Below are positions 18,765-27,172 of a stretch of DNA of 64,000 nt, in pieces (the first letter of the stretch is position 1; each line of letters starts with the position of its first letter). Both the position numbers and the translations under genes were made by a program. Origin of the DNA: CAVVAL01 sp963740215 (GTDB lineage Bacteria; Actinomycetota; Actinomycetes; Mycobacteriales; Cryptosporangiaceae); contig CAVUDJ010000019.1 in the NCBI GenBank assembly GCA_963740215.1, positions 1,178,001-1,242,000 of the forward strand, written 5' to 3'. The notes under the pieces were generated by a model. It did not search any database. It was not told the origin of the DNA and was given only the letters and a program-made list of their open reading frames with translations.

Positions 18765-18793
18765 TGTTTCATACTGGACAGTGGGTGTTTCAT
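18765..18793. promoter_or_regulatory. Two direct repeats TGTTTCAT, 21 bp apart, in the transporter/XRE divergent promoter
   Basis: TGTTTCAT occurs at 18765-18772 and again at 18786-18793, exactly two helical turns apart, and the second copy overlaps the palindrome TTCATGAA. They lie 126-154 bp before the transporter start and 48-76 bp before the regulator start, so they are good candidates for binding by the XRE-cupin protein. Confidence 0.45.
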
Positions 18794-18840
18794 GAACTCA
18801 CGGCCCACCACCCGCGGGAGGTCGAACGGAGGGAGACGAC

Positions 18841-19476
18841 GTGGCTGACTCGTTCGCGCCGCCGATTGACGACGACACCGGGCTACGCATCGGCGCGCGG
18901 CTCAAGGCGGCCAGGCTGGCCCGGCGCAAGACGATCGCGGAGGTGGCCGCCGAAAGCGGGCTGACGAAGGGTTTCGTGTCGAAGCTCGAACGCGATCAGG
19001 CCAGCGCGTCGGTGGCCTCGCTCATGCGGCTGTGCCAGGCCCTCGGCATCTCGGCCGGTGCGTTGTTCCACGCTCCCAACGGCCAGGTTGTCCGGCACGA
19101 CGCGTACCCGGCCATCAATTTCGGCGGCGTAGGCATGAGCGAGTACCTGCTGACGCCACACGGTGAGCGGCGCGTGCAGGCCATCCTCAGCGACATCTCG
19201 CCCGGCGGCGGCAGCGGGGACGAGCCGTACGGGTTGCCCGCCGATGTCGAGTTCGTCTTCGTGCTCGCCGGGCGCCTGCGGGTGACCCTTGGCGGCGAGG
19301 ACGTCCTCCTCGACGCCGGCGACGCGTTCACCTTCCCGCCGCGCACGGAGCACACGTTCCGCAACGTCGCCGCCGACCGACCGACCCGGGTGCTCTGGGT
19401 CTTCTCGCCGGCCCTATCGGTCGAGGACGCAGATCAGGATGCACGTGCCGCGGCCTGGTCGCCCAGCGTTCCATGA
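18841..19476 (+). CDS. XRE family regulator with C-terminal cupin domain
   Basis: A 211-residue regulator: helix-turn-helix in residues about 15-70 (ARLKAARLARRKTIAEVAAE, SGLTKGFVSKLERDQASASV) and a cupin barrel in the second half (EFVFVLAGRLRVTLGGEDVL, GDAFTFPPRTEHTFRNVAAD). This family usually senses an amino acid or amine and represses neighbouring transport or catabolic genes. GTG 18841 is preceded by GGAGGGAG. Divergence from the amino-acid transporter operon makes that its likely target. Confidence 0.92.
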   Translation: MADSFAPPIDDDTGLRIGARLKAARLARRKTIAEVAAESGLTKGFVSKLERDQASASVASLMRLCQALGISAGALFHAPNGQVVRHDAYPAINFGGVGMSEYLLTPHGERRVQAILSDISPGGGSGDEPYGLPADVEFVFVLAGRLRVTLGGEDVLLDAGDAFTFPPRTEHTFRNVAADRPTRVLWVFSPALSVEDADQDARAAAWSPSVP

Positions 19477-19486
19477 CGCAGGAGCA

Positions 19487-19738
19487 TCACTCGGCGAGCC
19501 GGAGTTCCTCGGCCGTCGGGGGGCGGCGGACGGAGGGGTGCTCGACGACCGCGAGCACCCTGCTCGCCATGAAACGCGCGGTGCGGACTGGCGTGCCACC
19601 GCGCGTCACCTCGGTGACCTCGACGATTCCGCGCCCGATCGTGACCTCGACGCGCCGACCCGCCCGGCTCGCGGTCACCTCGTAGACCCGCGAGCCGTTG
19701 CCTGCGTCGATGACGATCTCGACTCGGTCGCCCTTCAT
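19487..19738 (-). CDS. Small conserved hypothetical protein
   Basis: An 83-residue soluble protein, MKGDRVEIVIDAGNGSRVYE through VTIGRGIVEVTEVTRGGTPV, predicted to be mostly beta-strand followed by a helix. It reads like a small conserved actinobacterial hypothetical, not a random open frame, because its composition is balanced (Val/Ile/Glu) in contrast to the Arg/Pro-rich shadows around it. No strong ribosome site is visible. It converges with the XRE-cupin gene 10 bp away. Confidence 0.5.
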   Translation of the reverse strand: MKGDRVEIVIDAGNGSRVYEVTASRAGRRVEVTIGRGIVEVTEVTRGGTPVRTARFMASRVLAVVEHPSVRRPPTAEELRLAE

Positions 19739-19831
19739 CCCGCATCCCGGTGCGTCTGCTCGGCTGCGTTCGCTCGGCTGACTCGGCGCGACTACCAGCC
19801 TACCGGCGGGAACGGGTTCCTCACCGGTCGC

Positions 19832-19881
19832 GACGCTCCAGACCGCGGTCGGGCGCCCTTGACGCCGCGGTCTGGAGCGTC
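19832..19881. repeat. Perfect 17-bp inverted repeat (hairpin)
   Basis: GACGCTCCAGACCGCGG at 19832-19848 is the exact reverse complement of 19865-19881, with a 16-nt loop that itself carries GGCGCCCTTGACGC, a partial copy of the tandem unit that follows. No T-run follows, so it is not an ordinary intrinsic terminator; it may be a regulatory or recombination-derived structure. Confidence 0.75.
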
Positions 19882-19886
19882 AGTCG

Positions 19887-19952
19887 GGCGCCCTTGACGC
19901 GCGCGCCGGTTCCGGCGGAGGCGCCCTTGACGCGCGCGCCGGTTCCGGCGGA
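19887..19952. repeat. Two perfect tandem copies of a 33-bp unit
   Basis: Positions 19887-19919 and 19920-19952 are identical 33-bp units that begin GGCGCCCTTGACGC. A 14-bp partial third copy lies at 19852-19865 inside the hairpin loop. They lie immediately upstream of the FAD oxidoreductase operon. In one frame they would encode APLTRAPVPA twice, but that is upstream of the probable start. Confidence 0.8.
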
Positions 19953-19969
19953 CAGTAAACAGATGTTCA

Positions 19970-19981
19970 GAACGCTTGTTC
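19970..19981. promoter_or_regulatory. Possible TetR-type operator of the FAD oxidoreductase operon
   Basis: GAAC-GCTT-GTTC, flanked by a direct repeat of TGTTCAG, is a short inverted repeat of the type bound by TetR proteins. It lies about 55 bp before the probable start of the operon whose last gene is a TetR regulator, so it may be the autoregulatory site. Confidence 0.35.
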
Positions 19982-20034
19982 AGGGTTCTCGATCAGGCAG
20001 TGTCCCAGCCGGTGCCGAACGCCGGCGAGAGCAG

Positions 20035-21578
20035 GTGCGCGAAAGCGGGCAGTCCCCTGTCGGCTACGACGTCGCGGTCCTCGGCGGCGGCATGGCCGGG
20101 CTGGCGACCGCGATCCGCCTACAGTGCGCGGGCCTGTCCACCGTCGTGCTGGAGGCGCACGGCCACGCGGGCGGCTGCGCGGGCTACTACCGCCGCAGGG
20201 GCTTCTCCTTCGACGTGGGCGCCACGACGTTGGTCGACTTCGAGCCGGGCGGAGTGGGCGCCGAGCTGCTCGACTCGGTGGGCATGCCGCCGCTGGACGG
20301 TGAGGCTCTGCCGGGTTACGTGGCCTGGCTGCCGGATCGGGTGGTGACCCTGTACCGGGATCGGGCGGCGTGGCAGCGGGAACGTCTGCGGACGCTCGGT
20401 GACAGCCCCGCCCACGAGGCCTTCTGGGCGTTCTTGGATCGCCTCGCCGGCGCCTTCTGGGTGGCCAGCCGGGCGGGCGTGCGCCTGCCGCTGCGGCGAT
20501 TCGACGACATCGTGCACGACCTGCGGGCGATCGGGCTCCGCAACCTCCCCCTCGCTCGGCACGCCGGGTCGACCCTCGGTGACACGCTCCGCCGGTTCGA
20601 CCTTCGGCACGAGGCACCGCTGGTGGGGCTGCTGTCGATGCTGGTGGAGGACACCGTCCACACCACGGTCGACGATGCGCCGGTGATCAACGCCGCCCTC
20701 GGCGTGACCATCCGCGGCGCTGGGCTGACGCGGGCCCGTGGCGGCATGCGCGGCTTCTGGCGTCCCTTCGTCGCCCGCTACCGGGCGCTCGGCGGCGATC
20801 TGCGCGTGGGCTGGCGCGTCGAGCGGGTGGACGGGCGGGCAGGAGCGTTCCAGGTCCATAGCCGGCGCGGTGTCGTCCACGCGTCCCAGGTCGTGAGCGC
20901 ACTACCCGCCGCTGCCACCGCACGCATCAGCGGTGGAACGCCGGTGGCCCGCCGGCTCGCCCCGTTCCTGGCTCGCGACGCGGACGCCCTGGGCGGCGCC
21001 ATCGTGGTGTGCCTCGGCGTGCCCGAGGACGAGGTCGGCGACCAGGAGTTCACCCACCACCAGCTCCTGCAGGACTACGACCGGCCGCTCGGCGACGGCA
21101 ACAACATGTTCGTCTCGGTCTCGGCGCCAGGCGATGTGGACAGTGCGCCGCCGGGCTACCGCGCAGTGATGATCTCCACCCATACCGAGCTGGACGCGTG
21201 GGCACGGTCTATCCCCGGAGGAGTACCGGATCCGCAAGGACGCGACCGGTGACCAGCTCGTCGGGCTGGCCCGCCGGGTCTATCCCCGCCTGGGCGAGCG
21301 GGCCGTCGTCCGGGAGGTGGGCACGCCGCGAACGTACGAGACGGTTCGCGTTCCGGCCACGCGGCGCGGTCGGCGGAGTACGGCAGACGCCGATGAACGC
21401 CAACCAGCGGGCCATCCCGCACCGGCTCGGCGTTCCGGGCTTCTGGCTCGTGGGTGACTCCACCTGGCCCGGACTCGGCACGGTCGCGTGCGTGCTCGGC
21501 AGCCGGATCGTCGCCGAGGGCATGCTGCGCGAGAGCAGCCGGCACGGCGCGGCGCACGCGACGAGGAGCATCCGATGA
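20035..21578 (+). pseudogene. Phytoene desaturase-like FAD oxidoreductase (CrtI family), frameshifted
   Basis: Starting with VGYDVAVLGGGMAGLATAIR (FAD-binding Rossmann motif) and LEAHGHAGGCAGYYRRRGFS, this is a CrtI/carotenoid-isomerase type amine-oxidase-fold protein. The reading frame breaks near 21208, continues as LSPEEYRIRKDATGDQLVGL, breaks again near 21340 and ends with RFAFRPRGAVGGVRQTPMNA and VPGFWLVGDSTWPGLGTVAC, the conserved C-terminal FAD motif. Each shift looks like one inserted base. Joined length is about 514 residues, normal for the family. The start is uncertain: GTG 20035 fits homologues; ATG 19963 is also possible. Its stop overlaps the next gene (ATGA). Confidence 0.78.
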
Positions 21579-22378
21579 CGCCGTCCGACCCTCCCATTCC
21601 GCGCCTCGCCGAACTCGGGCCGGATCTGCTCGTCACCACGCGCCGGCAGCGAACGACCGCGCTGGTCCGGCCTTACGCCGGTGTCGCGGTCTTCGTCGCC
21701 GCCGCGTGGTTGCAGTGGTGGTGGCTCACGCCGGTGATCGTGTTCGGCATCTTCGTGGCGGTCGTGACGGTGACCCACGACGTGGTGCACCGCTCACTCG
21801 GGCTGAGCCCGCGCCAGACCGACTGGGCGCTGTTCTTCCTCGGGATGGTGCTGATGGAGAGCGGGCACGCGTACCGGACGACGCACCTCCAGCATCACCG
21901 GCTCTTCCCCAGCGAGGACGATCCGGAGGGCTACCCGGCGAAGCTGGGCCTTCTGGGCGCGATCTTCTACGGCCCGGTGTTCCTCGCCCGCCTGTGGTGG
22001 TGGGCGTTCCGGCGCAGCCCGGCGCTGCGCGGCTGGCTGCTCGCCGAGGCGGCGGTGCCGTTCGCCGCTCTGGCCGGTGGCCTCCTGCTGTGGCCCGTCA
22101 CGCCGGGACTCCTCGTCTACGCCGTCATGGTCATCGTCGGCAGCTGGGTCTACCCGCTGCTCACCGTCTACCTCCCGCACCGCGACTACGGTGACACGCC
22201 GCTCGCGCAGACACGCACACTGCGCGGCCGGGTGATACCGGCGATCTTCCTGGAGCTCACGTACCACCTGGAGCACCACCTCTATCCGCAGGTGCCCAGC
22301 CATCACCTTCCCGAGCTCGCGCGCCGACTCGACCCGTTCTTCGAGCGGGCCGGCGTCCGTCCGTCGCGGGTGATCTAG
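21575..22378 (+). CDS. Membrane fatty acid desaturase/carotenoid hydroxylase-like protein
   Basis: A 267-residue membrane di-iron enzyme with histidine boxes HDVVHR, HLQHHR and ELTYHLEHHLYPQVPSHH and several membrane spans (VFVAAAWLQWWWLTPVIVFG, LLVYAVMVIVGSWVYPLLTV). The short length and third-box context are between acyl desaturases and beta-carotene ketolases/hydroxylases; pairing with a CrtI-like oxidoreductase favours a carotenoid-like or polyunsaturated substrate. ATG 21575 has GAGGAG upstream and overlaps the previous stop, so translation is coupled. Confidence 0.82.
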   Translation: MTPSDPPIPRLAELGPDLLVTTRRQRTTALVRPYAGVAVFVAAAWLQWWWLTPVIVFGIFVAVVTVTHDVVHRSLGLSPRQTDWALFFLGMVLMESGHAYRTTHLQHHRLFPSEDDPEGYPAKLGLLGAIFYGPVFLARLWWWAFRRSPALRGWLLAEAAVPFAALAGGLLLWPVTPGLLVYAVMVIVGSWVYPLLTVYLPHRDYGDTPLAQTRTLRGRVIPAIFLELTYHLEHHLYPQVPSHHLPELARRLDPFFERAGVRPSRVI

Positions 22379-22383
22379 CGAGC

Positions 22384-22980
22384 ATGGGCCAGCGCGCCGA
22401 GACCCGAGAGCGCATCCTGCGAGCCGCGGTGGAGACACTCGCCACCAATGGCTATGCCGGCACTACCGCCCGTGCGATCGCCCGCACGGGCGGCTTCGCG
22501 CCGGGGGTCATCTACTACTACTTCGAAGACCAGGAAGACCTGTTCCTCGCCACCGCGCAGTACACCAGCGAGAGGCGGCTCGACCGCTACCGGAGCGAGA
22601 TCGACGGCGTCACCAGCGCCACCGAACTGGTGCGGCGGCTCCGGGAGCTCTACGCCGAAGACGCGGCAGAGGGCCACATCGCGGCCGTTCAGGAACTCAT
22701 CGCCGGGGCGTCCTCCTCGTCGCGGCTGGGTGCTCAGCTCCGCACGCACGTCCAGCTGTGGGAGGGCTTCGCGGAGGAGGTCGCGCGGCGCTTCCTCACA
22801 GGTACCCCGTTCGACCAGCTGATCCCCGTGCGCGAGATCGCGGTCGGCGCCGTCACGTTCTACCTCGGCCTGGAGATGCTGACTCATCTGGACGGCGACC
22901 GATCGCGGTCCGACGTGCTGTTCAGATCCGCCGGGCGGATGGCAGCGCTATTCGACGCGTTGCGGCCGCCAGAACAGTGA
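22384..22980 (+). CDS. TetR family transcriptional regulator
   Basis: A 198-residue TetR regulator. The DNA-binding part is RERILRAAVETLATNGYAGT, TARAIARTGGFAPGVIYYYF, EDQEDLFLATAQY; the rest is an all-helical ligand domain. It starts 5 bp behind the desaturase and is the last gene of the FAD oxidoreductase/desaturase/TetR operon, so it probably represses this operon in response to its substrate or product. Confidence 0.9.
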   Translation: MGQRAETRERILRAAVETLATNGYAGTTARAIARTGGFAPGVIYYYFEDQEDLFLATAQYTSERRLDRYRSEIDGVTSATELVRRLRELYAEDAAEGHIAAVQELIAGASSSSRLGAQLRTHVQLWEGFAEEVARRFLTGTPFDQLIPVREIAVGAVTFYLGLEMLTHLDGDRSRSDVLFRSAGRMAALFDALRPPEQ

Positions 22981-22997
22981 GAACCCGCGCAGAGCGA

Positions 22998-23759
22998 TCA
23001 CGCGATGGTGAGGCCGCCGTCGACGGGCAGCGTGACACCGGTGACGTAGCTTGAGGCGTCGGAGGCCAGGAAGACGATGACGGCGGCGAGCTCGGCCGGC
23101 TCGCCCGCCCGCGCGGCCGGGATCAGGCCGGCGTAGCGGTCGACATAGCCAGGCGGAAACTGGTCGGTCATCTCGGAGGCGAAGAAGCCAGGCGCGACGG
23201 CGTTGACCCGGATGCCCTTGCGCGAGGTCCACTGTGCCGCGAGGTCTCGCGTGAGCCCCAGCAGGCCGGCCTTCGACGCGGCGTACGCGGCCTGCGGCAA
23301 CCCCGCGGTCACGATGCCGATCACGCTCGACACGTTGATGATCGACGAGCCCGCCGGCATGACCCGCGCGGCGGCCTGCGCCATCCAGTAGCACCCTTCG
23401 AGGTTGACTTCGAGAACGGACCGGAACTGCTCGGGCGTCTCCCGGGACGCGGGGACAGCGGTGCCCACGCCGGCGTTGTTGACGAGGATGTCGACCCGGC
23501 CGAGCGTCTCGACGGTCTGATCGATGAGGCGCCGGCAATCCTCCGGGCGGCTCACGTCGGTCTGCACCGCGAGCGCGCGCCGGCCGGCGGCTTCGACAAG
23601 TTTGCTGGTGTCGGCGAGCCGGTCGGCGCGACGGGCACCGAGCGCGACGTCGGCGCCGGCCTCGGCGAGCGCCTGCGCGGCGGCCACGCCCAGCCCGGAG
23701 GACGCTCCGGTGACCACGGCGACCTTGCCGTGGAGCTGGAACAGGTCAAGCACGGTCAT
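22998..23759 (-). CDS. SDR family oxidoreductase
   Basis: A 253-residue classical short-chain dehydrogenase. The cofactor motif is VVTGASSGLGVAAAQALAEA, followed by NNAGVG, the catalytic Ser in INVSSVIG and the Tyr-x-x-x-Lys in AAYAASKAGLLGLTRDLAAQ. The C-terminal SDASSYVTGVTLPVDGGLTI is typical of the FabG-like subgroup. An Arg pair after the glycine motif (GARRADRL) suggests NADP(H). Convergent with the TetR gene; substrate unknown. Confidence 0.92.
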   Translation of the reverse strand: MTVLDLFQLHGKVAVVTGASSGLGVAAAQALAEAGADVALGARRADRLADTSKLVEAAGRRALAVQTDVSRPEDCRRLIDQTVETLGRVDILVNNAGVGTAVPASRETPEQFRSVLEVNLEGCYWMAQAAARVMPAGSSIINVSSVIGIVTAGLPQAAYAASKAGLLGLTRDLAAQWTSRKGIRVNAVAPGFFASEMTDQFPPGYVDRYAGLIPAARAGEPAELAAVIVFLASDASSYVTGVTLPVDGGLTIA

Positions 23760-23833
23760 CGGTCCATACCCCCAGGATCACGCCGGCAGCTGTGTCCCCG
23801 CCACAGTAGACGTCCAGTGGCCACAGGTCTGCG

Positions 23834-23908
23834 CCGAACCGGACTTGCTGCGCAAATCGGGGCAGGCGCGCCCGACGTAGGCACGGCTTCCCGGAAAGTC
23901 CGGTTCGG
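23834..23908. repeat. Dispersed intergenic hairpin element, copy A
   Basis: A 75-bp member of a family found three times in the window. CCGAACCGGACTT at 23834-23846 pairs perfectly with 23896-23908; its last 23 bp (23886-23908) differ by one base from the end of copy B. GCGCCCG inside the loop is at the same internal position as in copy B. It lies 34 bp behind the stop codon of the TolB-like gene on the minus strand. Confidence 0.7.
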
Positions 23909-23941
23909 CAGCGGCCCATACGGACCGCCCACGCAGGGCCG

Positions 23942-25234
23942 CTACCGCAGCGGGGTGAGGAACGCGTCGGGGGCCTCGTTCGCGTCGCCGGGCACCAGGT
24001 TCGACGCGGCCGAGGTGAAGCCGGCGTATCGACCGTCGGCGGTGAAGAAGGTGTCCCAGGTGGAGGCGTCCGGCTCGCCGGTCACGGCCTGTGCGACGCG
24101 GGTCGTCCGGCCGGTCCTGCGGTCGTAGATCGCTTCGTACTCGATGAGCTCACCGGGCGGGGCCGTGTGCAGCAGGAACGGCGAGCCGGCGTGGAAGGCG
24201 ACCCGCCGGCCGTCCGCGCTGATCGCCGGCGCGCTGAAGTGATCGACCGGGAATGTGCCGCCCTCGCCCGAGACCAGTTCGGTCCTGCGGGTGACCAGGT
24301 CGCGGACGAACACGTCGGACTCCGAGTCGGTGTCGGCCGGGTCGAGGCGGGCGGACGAGGTGAACGCGACGTACCGCCCATTGGCGCTGATCACCGGTTC
24401 GTTCGCGCTGTCCTCGCTCTGCGCGCCGTCGTCCCCGGCCGAGGCCCGGCTGGTCGTTCCGGTCAGCCGGTCATGCACGAACACATCCGCCTGGGCGTTC
24501 GTGTCGCCCGGCACGAGGTTCGACGCAGCCGATGAGAACGCGACGTACCGGCCGTCGGCGCTCAGCGCGGACTCCGTGGAGTAGCTGTCACCCTGCGTGC
24601 CGCCGGTGCCGACCGAGACTCGGCTGGTCTTCCCCGTGGGCCGGTCGTAGACGAAGACGTCAGTCGTGTCGTTCGTGTCGCCGGGCACCAGGTCTGGTGC
24701 GTCGGACGAGTACGTGACAGAACGGCCGTCTGCGCTCATCGCGATGCTGTGCACAGTGCCGTGGATCTGCCCCTTCGGCGTCACCGAGATGCGGGTGGTG
24801 CGGCCAGTCGACCGGTCGTGGAGGAACACGTCGGCCTGCCCGTTGGAGTCGCGTGGAACCAGGTTCGACGCCTCGGAACGGAACGCGACGTACCGGCCGT
24901 CCCGGCTGAGCACGGCGTCGCCGGACGACGCGTTGGCCTCGGCGCCGCCGCTCGCGACCGAGACGCGGGTGGTGCGCTTCGTCCGCCGGTCGTGGACGAA
25001 GAGATCGGCCACGCCGTTGGTGTCGCCGGGCACCAGATTGGTCCCAGACGACTCGAAGAGCACGTACCGACCGTCGCCGCTCGCCGCGTAGCCCCATGAC
25101 CTGTCGTTCGCCTGGGCGCCGCCGCCGGCCCGCGACACCAGGACCGTGTCCGATGCGGCCGACGCCGGTACGGCGGACGCGACCAGCGCCGCGCCGACCC
25201 CGCCGGCTGCTAACAGTGCGGTGTACCTGTGCAT
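23942..25234 (-). CDS. Secreted TolB/PD40-like beta-propeller protein
   Basis: A 430-residue exported protein: signal peptide (LLAAGGVGAALVASAVPASA) then seven WD40-like PD40/TolB repeats, each with the pattern DGRYVAFxSxASNLVPGDTN and ADVFVHDRxTxxTTRVS. Seven blades make a closed propeller. ATG 25234 is preceded by GGGGGA. The blades are so alike that the DNA also shows ~165-bp periodic repeats. No enzymatic residues are evident; binding or scaffold function is likely. Confidence 0.85.
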   Translation of the reverse strand: MHRYTALLAAGGVGAALVASAVPASAASDTVLVSRAGGGAQANDRSWGYAASGDGRYVLFESSGTNLVPGDTNGVADLFVHDRRTKRTTRVSVASGGAEANASSGDAVLSRDGRYVAFRSEASNLVPRDSNGQADVFLHDRSTGRTTRISVTPKGQIHGTVHSIAMSADGRSVTYSSDAPDLVPGDTNDTTDVFVYDRPTGKTSRVSVGTGGTQGDSYSTESALSADGRYVAFSSAASNLVPGDTNAQADVFVHDRLTGTTSRASAGDDGAQSEDSANEPVISANGRYVAFTSSARLDPADTDSESDVFVRDLVTRRTELVSGEGGTFPVDHFSAPAISADGRRVAFHAGSPFLLHTAPPGELIEYEAIYDRRTGRTTRVAQAVTGEPDASTWDTFFTADGRYAGFTSAASNLVPGDANEAPDAFLTPLR

Positions 25235-25489
25235 GAATCCCCCATGAATTCCCCAGCGCGGCTCGTCCACGCCCCCATGACGCCATTGATAGCGCGCCAC
25301 TGCAAGCAATTGCACAATTACGCAAGGCAACTGCACCTGACGACACCGCCGGACTGTTCGTGCGCGGCCACCGTACCGGCACCGCCTGATGCTTGGGCGG
25401 TAATTAGTTGCGTTTGGAGAAAGTAGTTGTCACGCTGGGAACACCACCGAGGCACAGGCAGCGGCGGCTGGCGGAGAGGACGGGCGGAG

Positions 25490-25921
25490 ATGACCGACGA
25501 GGCGGAGGTCCGGGCAGCCCGGGAGGCGCTCGCGCGGGCGAATGAGGTCGGTGGATCGGCGGCGCAGGCCGCCCGCCGCACCGTGCGACTGCACCTGTAC
25601 GCCACCGGCGCCGCCATGGCGCTGGCCGGGCTGGCGACCGGCCTGGTCAGCCGCTCGCTCGACCCGTCGGCGACGTGGCCCCGGGCGGTGCTGGCGGCCC
25701 TGCTCTGGGGCGGACTGTTCGGCGCGGTGTCTATGCTGGTGGGGAGCCAACCGGTGCGCGCCGTTGCCGCACGGCGCCTGACGCTCACGCTCGGCCTGGT
25801 CAGCGCGGTCCTGCTCGGCCTGACCATGGGCGTCGGATGGGAGTACCCGGCGGCGTACGCGGTCGGCGCCGCCGCGGTGTTCGGGGTGTGGGCGATCGGC
25901 GCCAGGCGGGTAGGCCGATGA
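25490..25921 (+). CDS. Small membrane protein preceding a winged-helix regulator
   Basis: A 143-residue protein with a charged N-terminal helix (residues 1-35) and four hydrophobic segments (LYATGAAMALAGLATGLV, AVLAALLWGGLFGAVSMLVG, LTLTLGLVSAVLLGLTMGV, AAYAVGAAAVFGVWAIG), so it should be a four-helix membrane protein. It overlaps the following regulator gene by ATGA, the common pairing of a small membrane protein and a PadR/MarR-like wHTH in actinomycetes. The 255 bp upstream of it, shared with the divergent TolB-like gene, hold an unusually AT-rich patch (about 25290-25335) and repeated TAGTTG motifs just before the start. Confidence 0.72.
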   Translation: MTDEAEVRAAREALARANEVGGSAAQAARRTVRLHLYATGAAMALAGLATGLVSRSLDPSATWPRAVLAALLWGGLFGAVSMLVGSQPVRAVAARRLTLTLGLVSAVLLGLTMGVGWEYPAAYAVGAAAVFGVWAIGARRVGR

Positions 25922-26274
25922 CGGGCACGCAGCACCCGCGGCACCGCCTCGACCCCGTCATCCACTTCCCGGTCCGCCTGTCGATCATGGCCTGCCTGGC
26001 GGAGGTGACCGAAGCCGAGTTCAAGTTCGTCATGGACACGGTCGAGCTCACCGCCGCCAGCCTGTCCAAACAGGTCAGCGTCCTGGAGGACAGCGGCTAC
26101 GTGGCAGTCCGAAAGGGATACGTGGGCCGGCGACCGCGCACCTGGCTGGCGCTGACCGCGGCCGGGCGGGACGCGCTCGCCGACCACCTCGACACCCTCC
26201 GCGCCATCGCCAGCCCACCACCGGTTACGTCGGGAGATGTCACTCGGCCAGGAAGTTCATCACCAGCTGATTGA
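25918..26274 (+). CDS. Winged-helix transcriptional regulator
   Basis: A 118-residue one-domain regulator: RLDPVIHFPVRLSIMACLAE, FVMDTVELTAASLSKQVSVL, EDSGYVAVRKGYVGRRPRTW and LALTAAGRDALADHLDTLRA are characteristic of the HTH_27 (MarR/ArsR-like) group. The winged helix is complete by residue about 100; the last ~15 residues run 35 bp into the end of the convergent hydrolase gene and look non-native, so the true stop may be lost to an indel. It probably regulates the membrane protein with which it overlaps. Confidence 0.85.
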   Translation: MTGTQHPRHRLDPVIHFPVRLSIMACLAEVTEAEFKFVMDTVELTAASLSKQVSVLEDSGYVAVRKGYVGRRPRTWLALTAAGRDALADHLDTLRAIASPPPVTSGDVTRPGSSSPAD

Positions 26275-27073
26275 AGTCGTCTGGGCGCTCCAGCGGCATC
26301 ACGTGTGATGAGCCGTCGCCTGTGACGATCTCGAACCGGGCTCCGGGGATCGCGCCGGCCACCTCGCGCGCGACCCACGGTGGCGTCAGCAGGTCCTGCT
26401 CACCGACGATCACCAGGGTGGGAGCCTTGATGCCGCCGAGTCGATCGAGGGCGTCGAACTGCAGATAGGCCTGAGCCTGGCGATCGTAGGCATCCGGCTC
26501 GACCGGGTTCGGATTGCTCGCCAGCAATGCGATCGTCTCCTGCACCGCCTGCTGGTTGCGCAGGAAGGCCGAGGAGAACAGCCAGGTGAACTGCTGACCG
26601 CCGAACACCTCTCCGCCGGCGTCGTTGGCCTTGACCCAGTTCCAGATGGAGATCGGGTCGACGGCGCCCCGAGCGGGCGCCGCACCCGGACCTGCGAGTA
26701 CCAGCCGATCCAGACGGTCCGCATGCCGCAGCGCGAACTCCATCCCGATCATGCTTCCCATCGACAAGCCCAGCAGATGGGTGCGGTGGATATCGAGCGC
26801 GTCGAGCAGACCGGCCACGTCGTCAGCCATGTCCGCGATGGTGTACGGGTGATCGGCTCGGGAGCTGCGGCCGGCATCGCGGTTGTCCAGGAGGACGACA
26901 CGGAAGCGGGTGGAGAGAACGGGGACTTGCTGCAGCGTCCACAGCGACGAGTCATATCCGATCCCCATCACCAGGACGAGCGGAGGGCCGTCTCCGTGAA
27001 TCTCGTAGAACAGCTCCTGCCCGTTCGTGCGGACGGTTCCCGATCGCGGGACGTGCTTGACGGTCGCGGACAT
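26240..27073 (-). CDS. Alpha/beta hydrolase
   Basis: A 277-residue alpha/beta-hydrolase. The oxyanion region is PPLVLVMGIGYDSSLWTLQQ, the nucleophile elbow is HLLGLSMGSMIGMEFALRHA (Ser in G-L-S-M-G), the acid lies in TLVIVGEQDLLTP and the catalytic His in GDGSSHVMPLERPDDFNQLV. AAGGAGGAACC before ATG 27073 fixes the start. It is divergent from the TPR protein, with a palindromic operator between them. Substrate unknown; the family includes esterases and lactonases. Confidence 0.9.
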   Translation of the reverse strand: MSATVKHVPRSGTVRTNGQELFYEIHGDGPPLVLVMGIGYDSSLWTLQQVPVLSTRFRVVLLDNRDAGRSSRADHPYTIADMADDVAGLLDALDIHRTHLLGLSMGSMIGMEFALRHADRLDRLVLAGPGAAPARGAVDPISIWNWVKANDAGGEVFGGQQFTWLFSSAFLRNQQAVQETIALLASNPNPVEPDAYDRQAQAYLQFDALDRLGGIKAPTLVIVGEQDLLTPPWVAREVAGAIPGARFEIVTGDGSSHVMPLERPDDFNQLVMNFLAE

Positions 27074-27172
27074 GGTTCCTCCTTCGAAGCGGCGGTTGCG
27101 CTGTCATGAGTCCTCCTCGGGTGCCTCGTTGAGCGGGTTTCGTGGTCCTCCTCGAGATGCGTGAGCAAGACT

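Noticed and set aside
24300..25150. Periodic ~165-bp DNA repeats as a tandem repeat array
   Set aside because: They are the seven PD40/TolB blades of a real gene and need no separate explanation.
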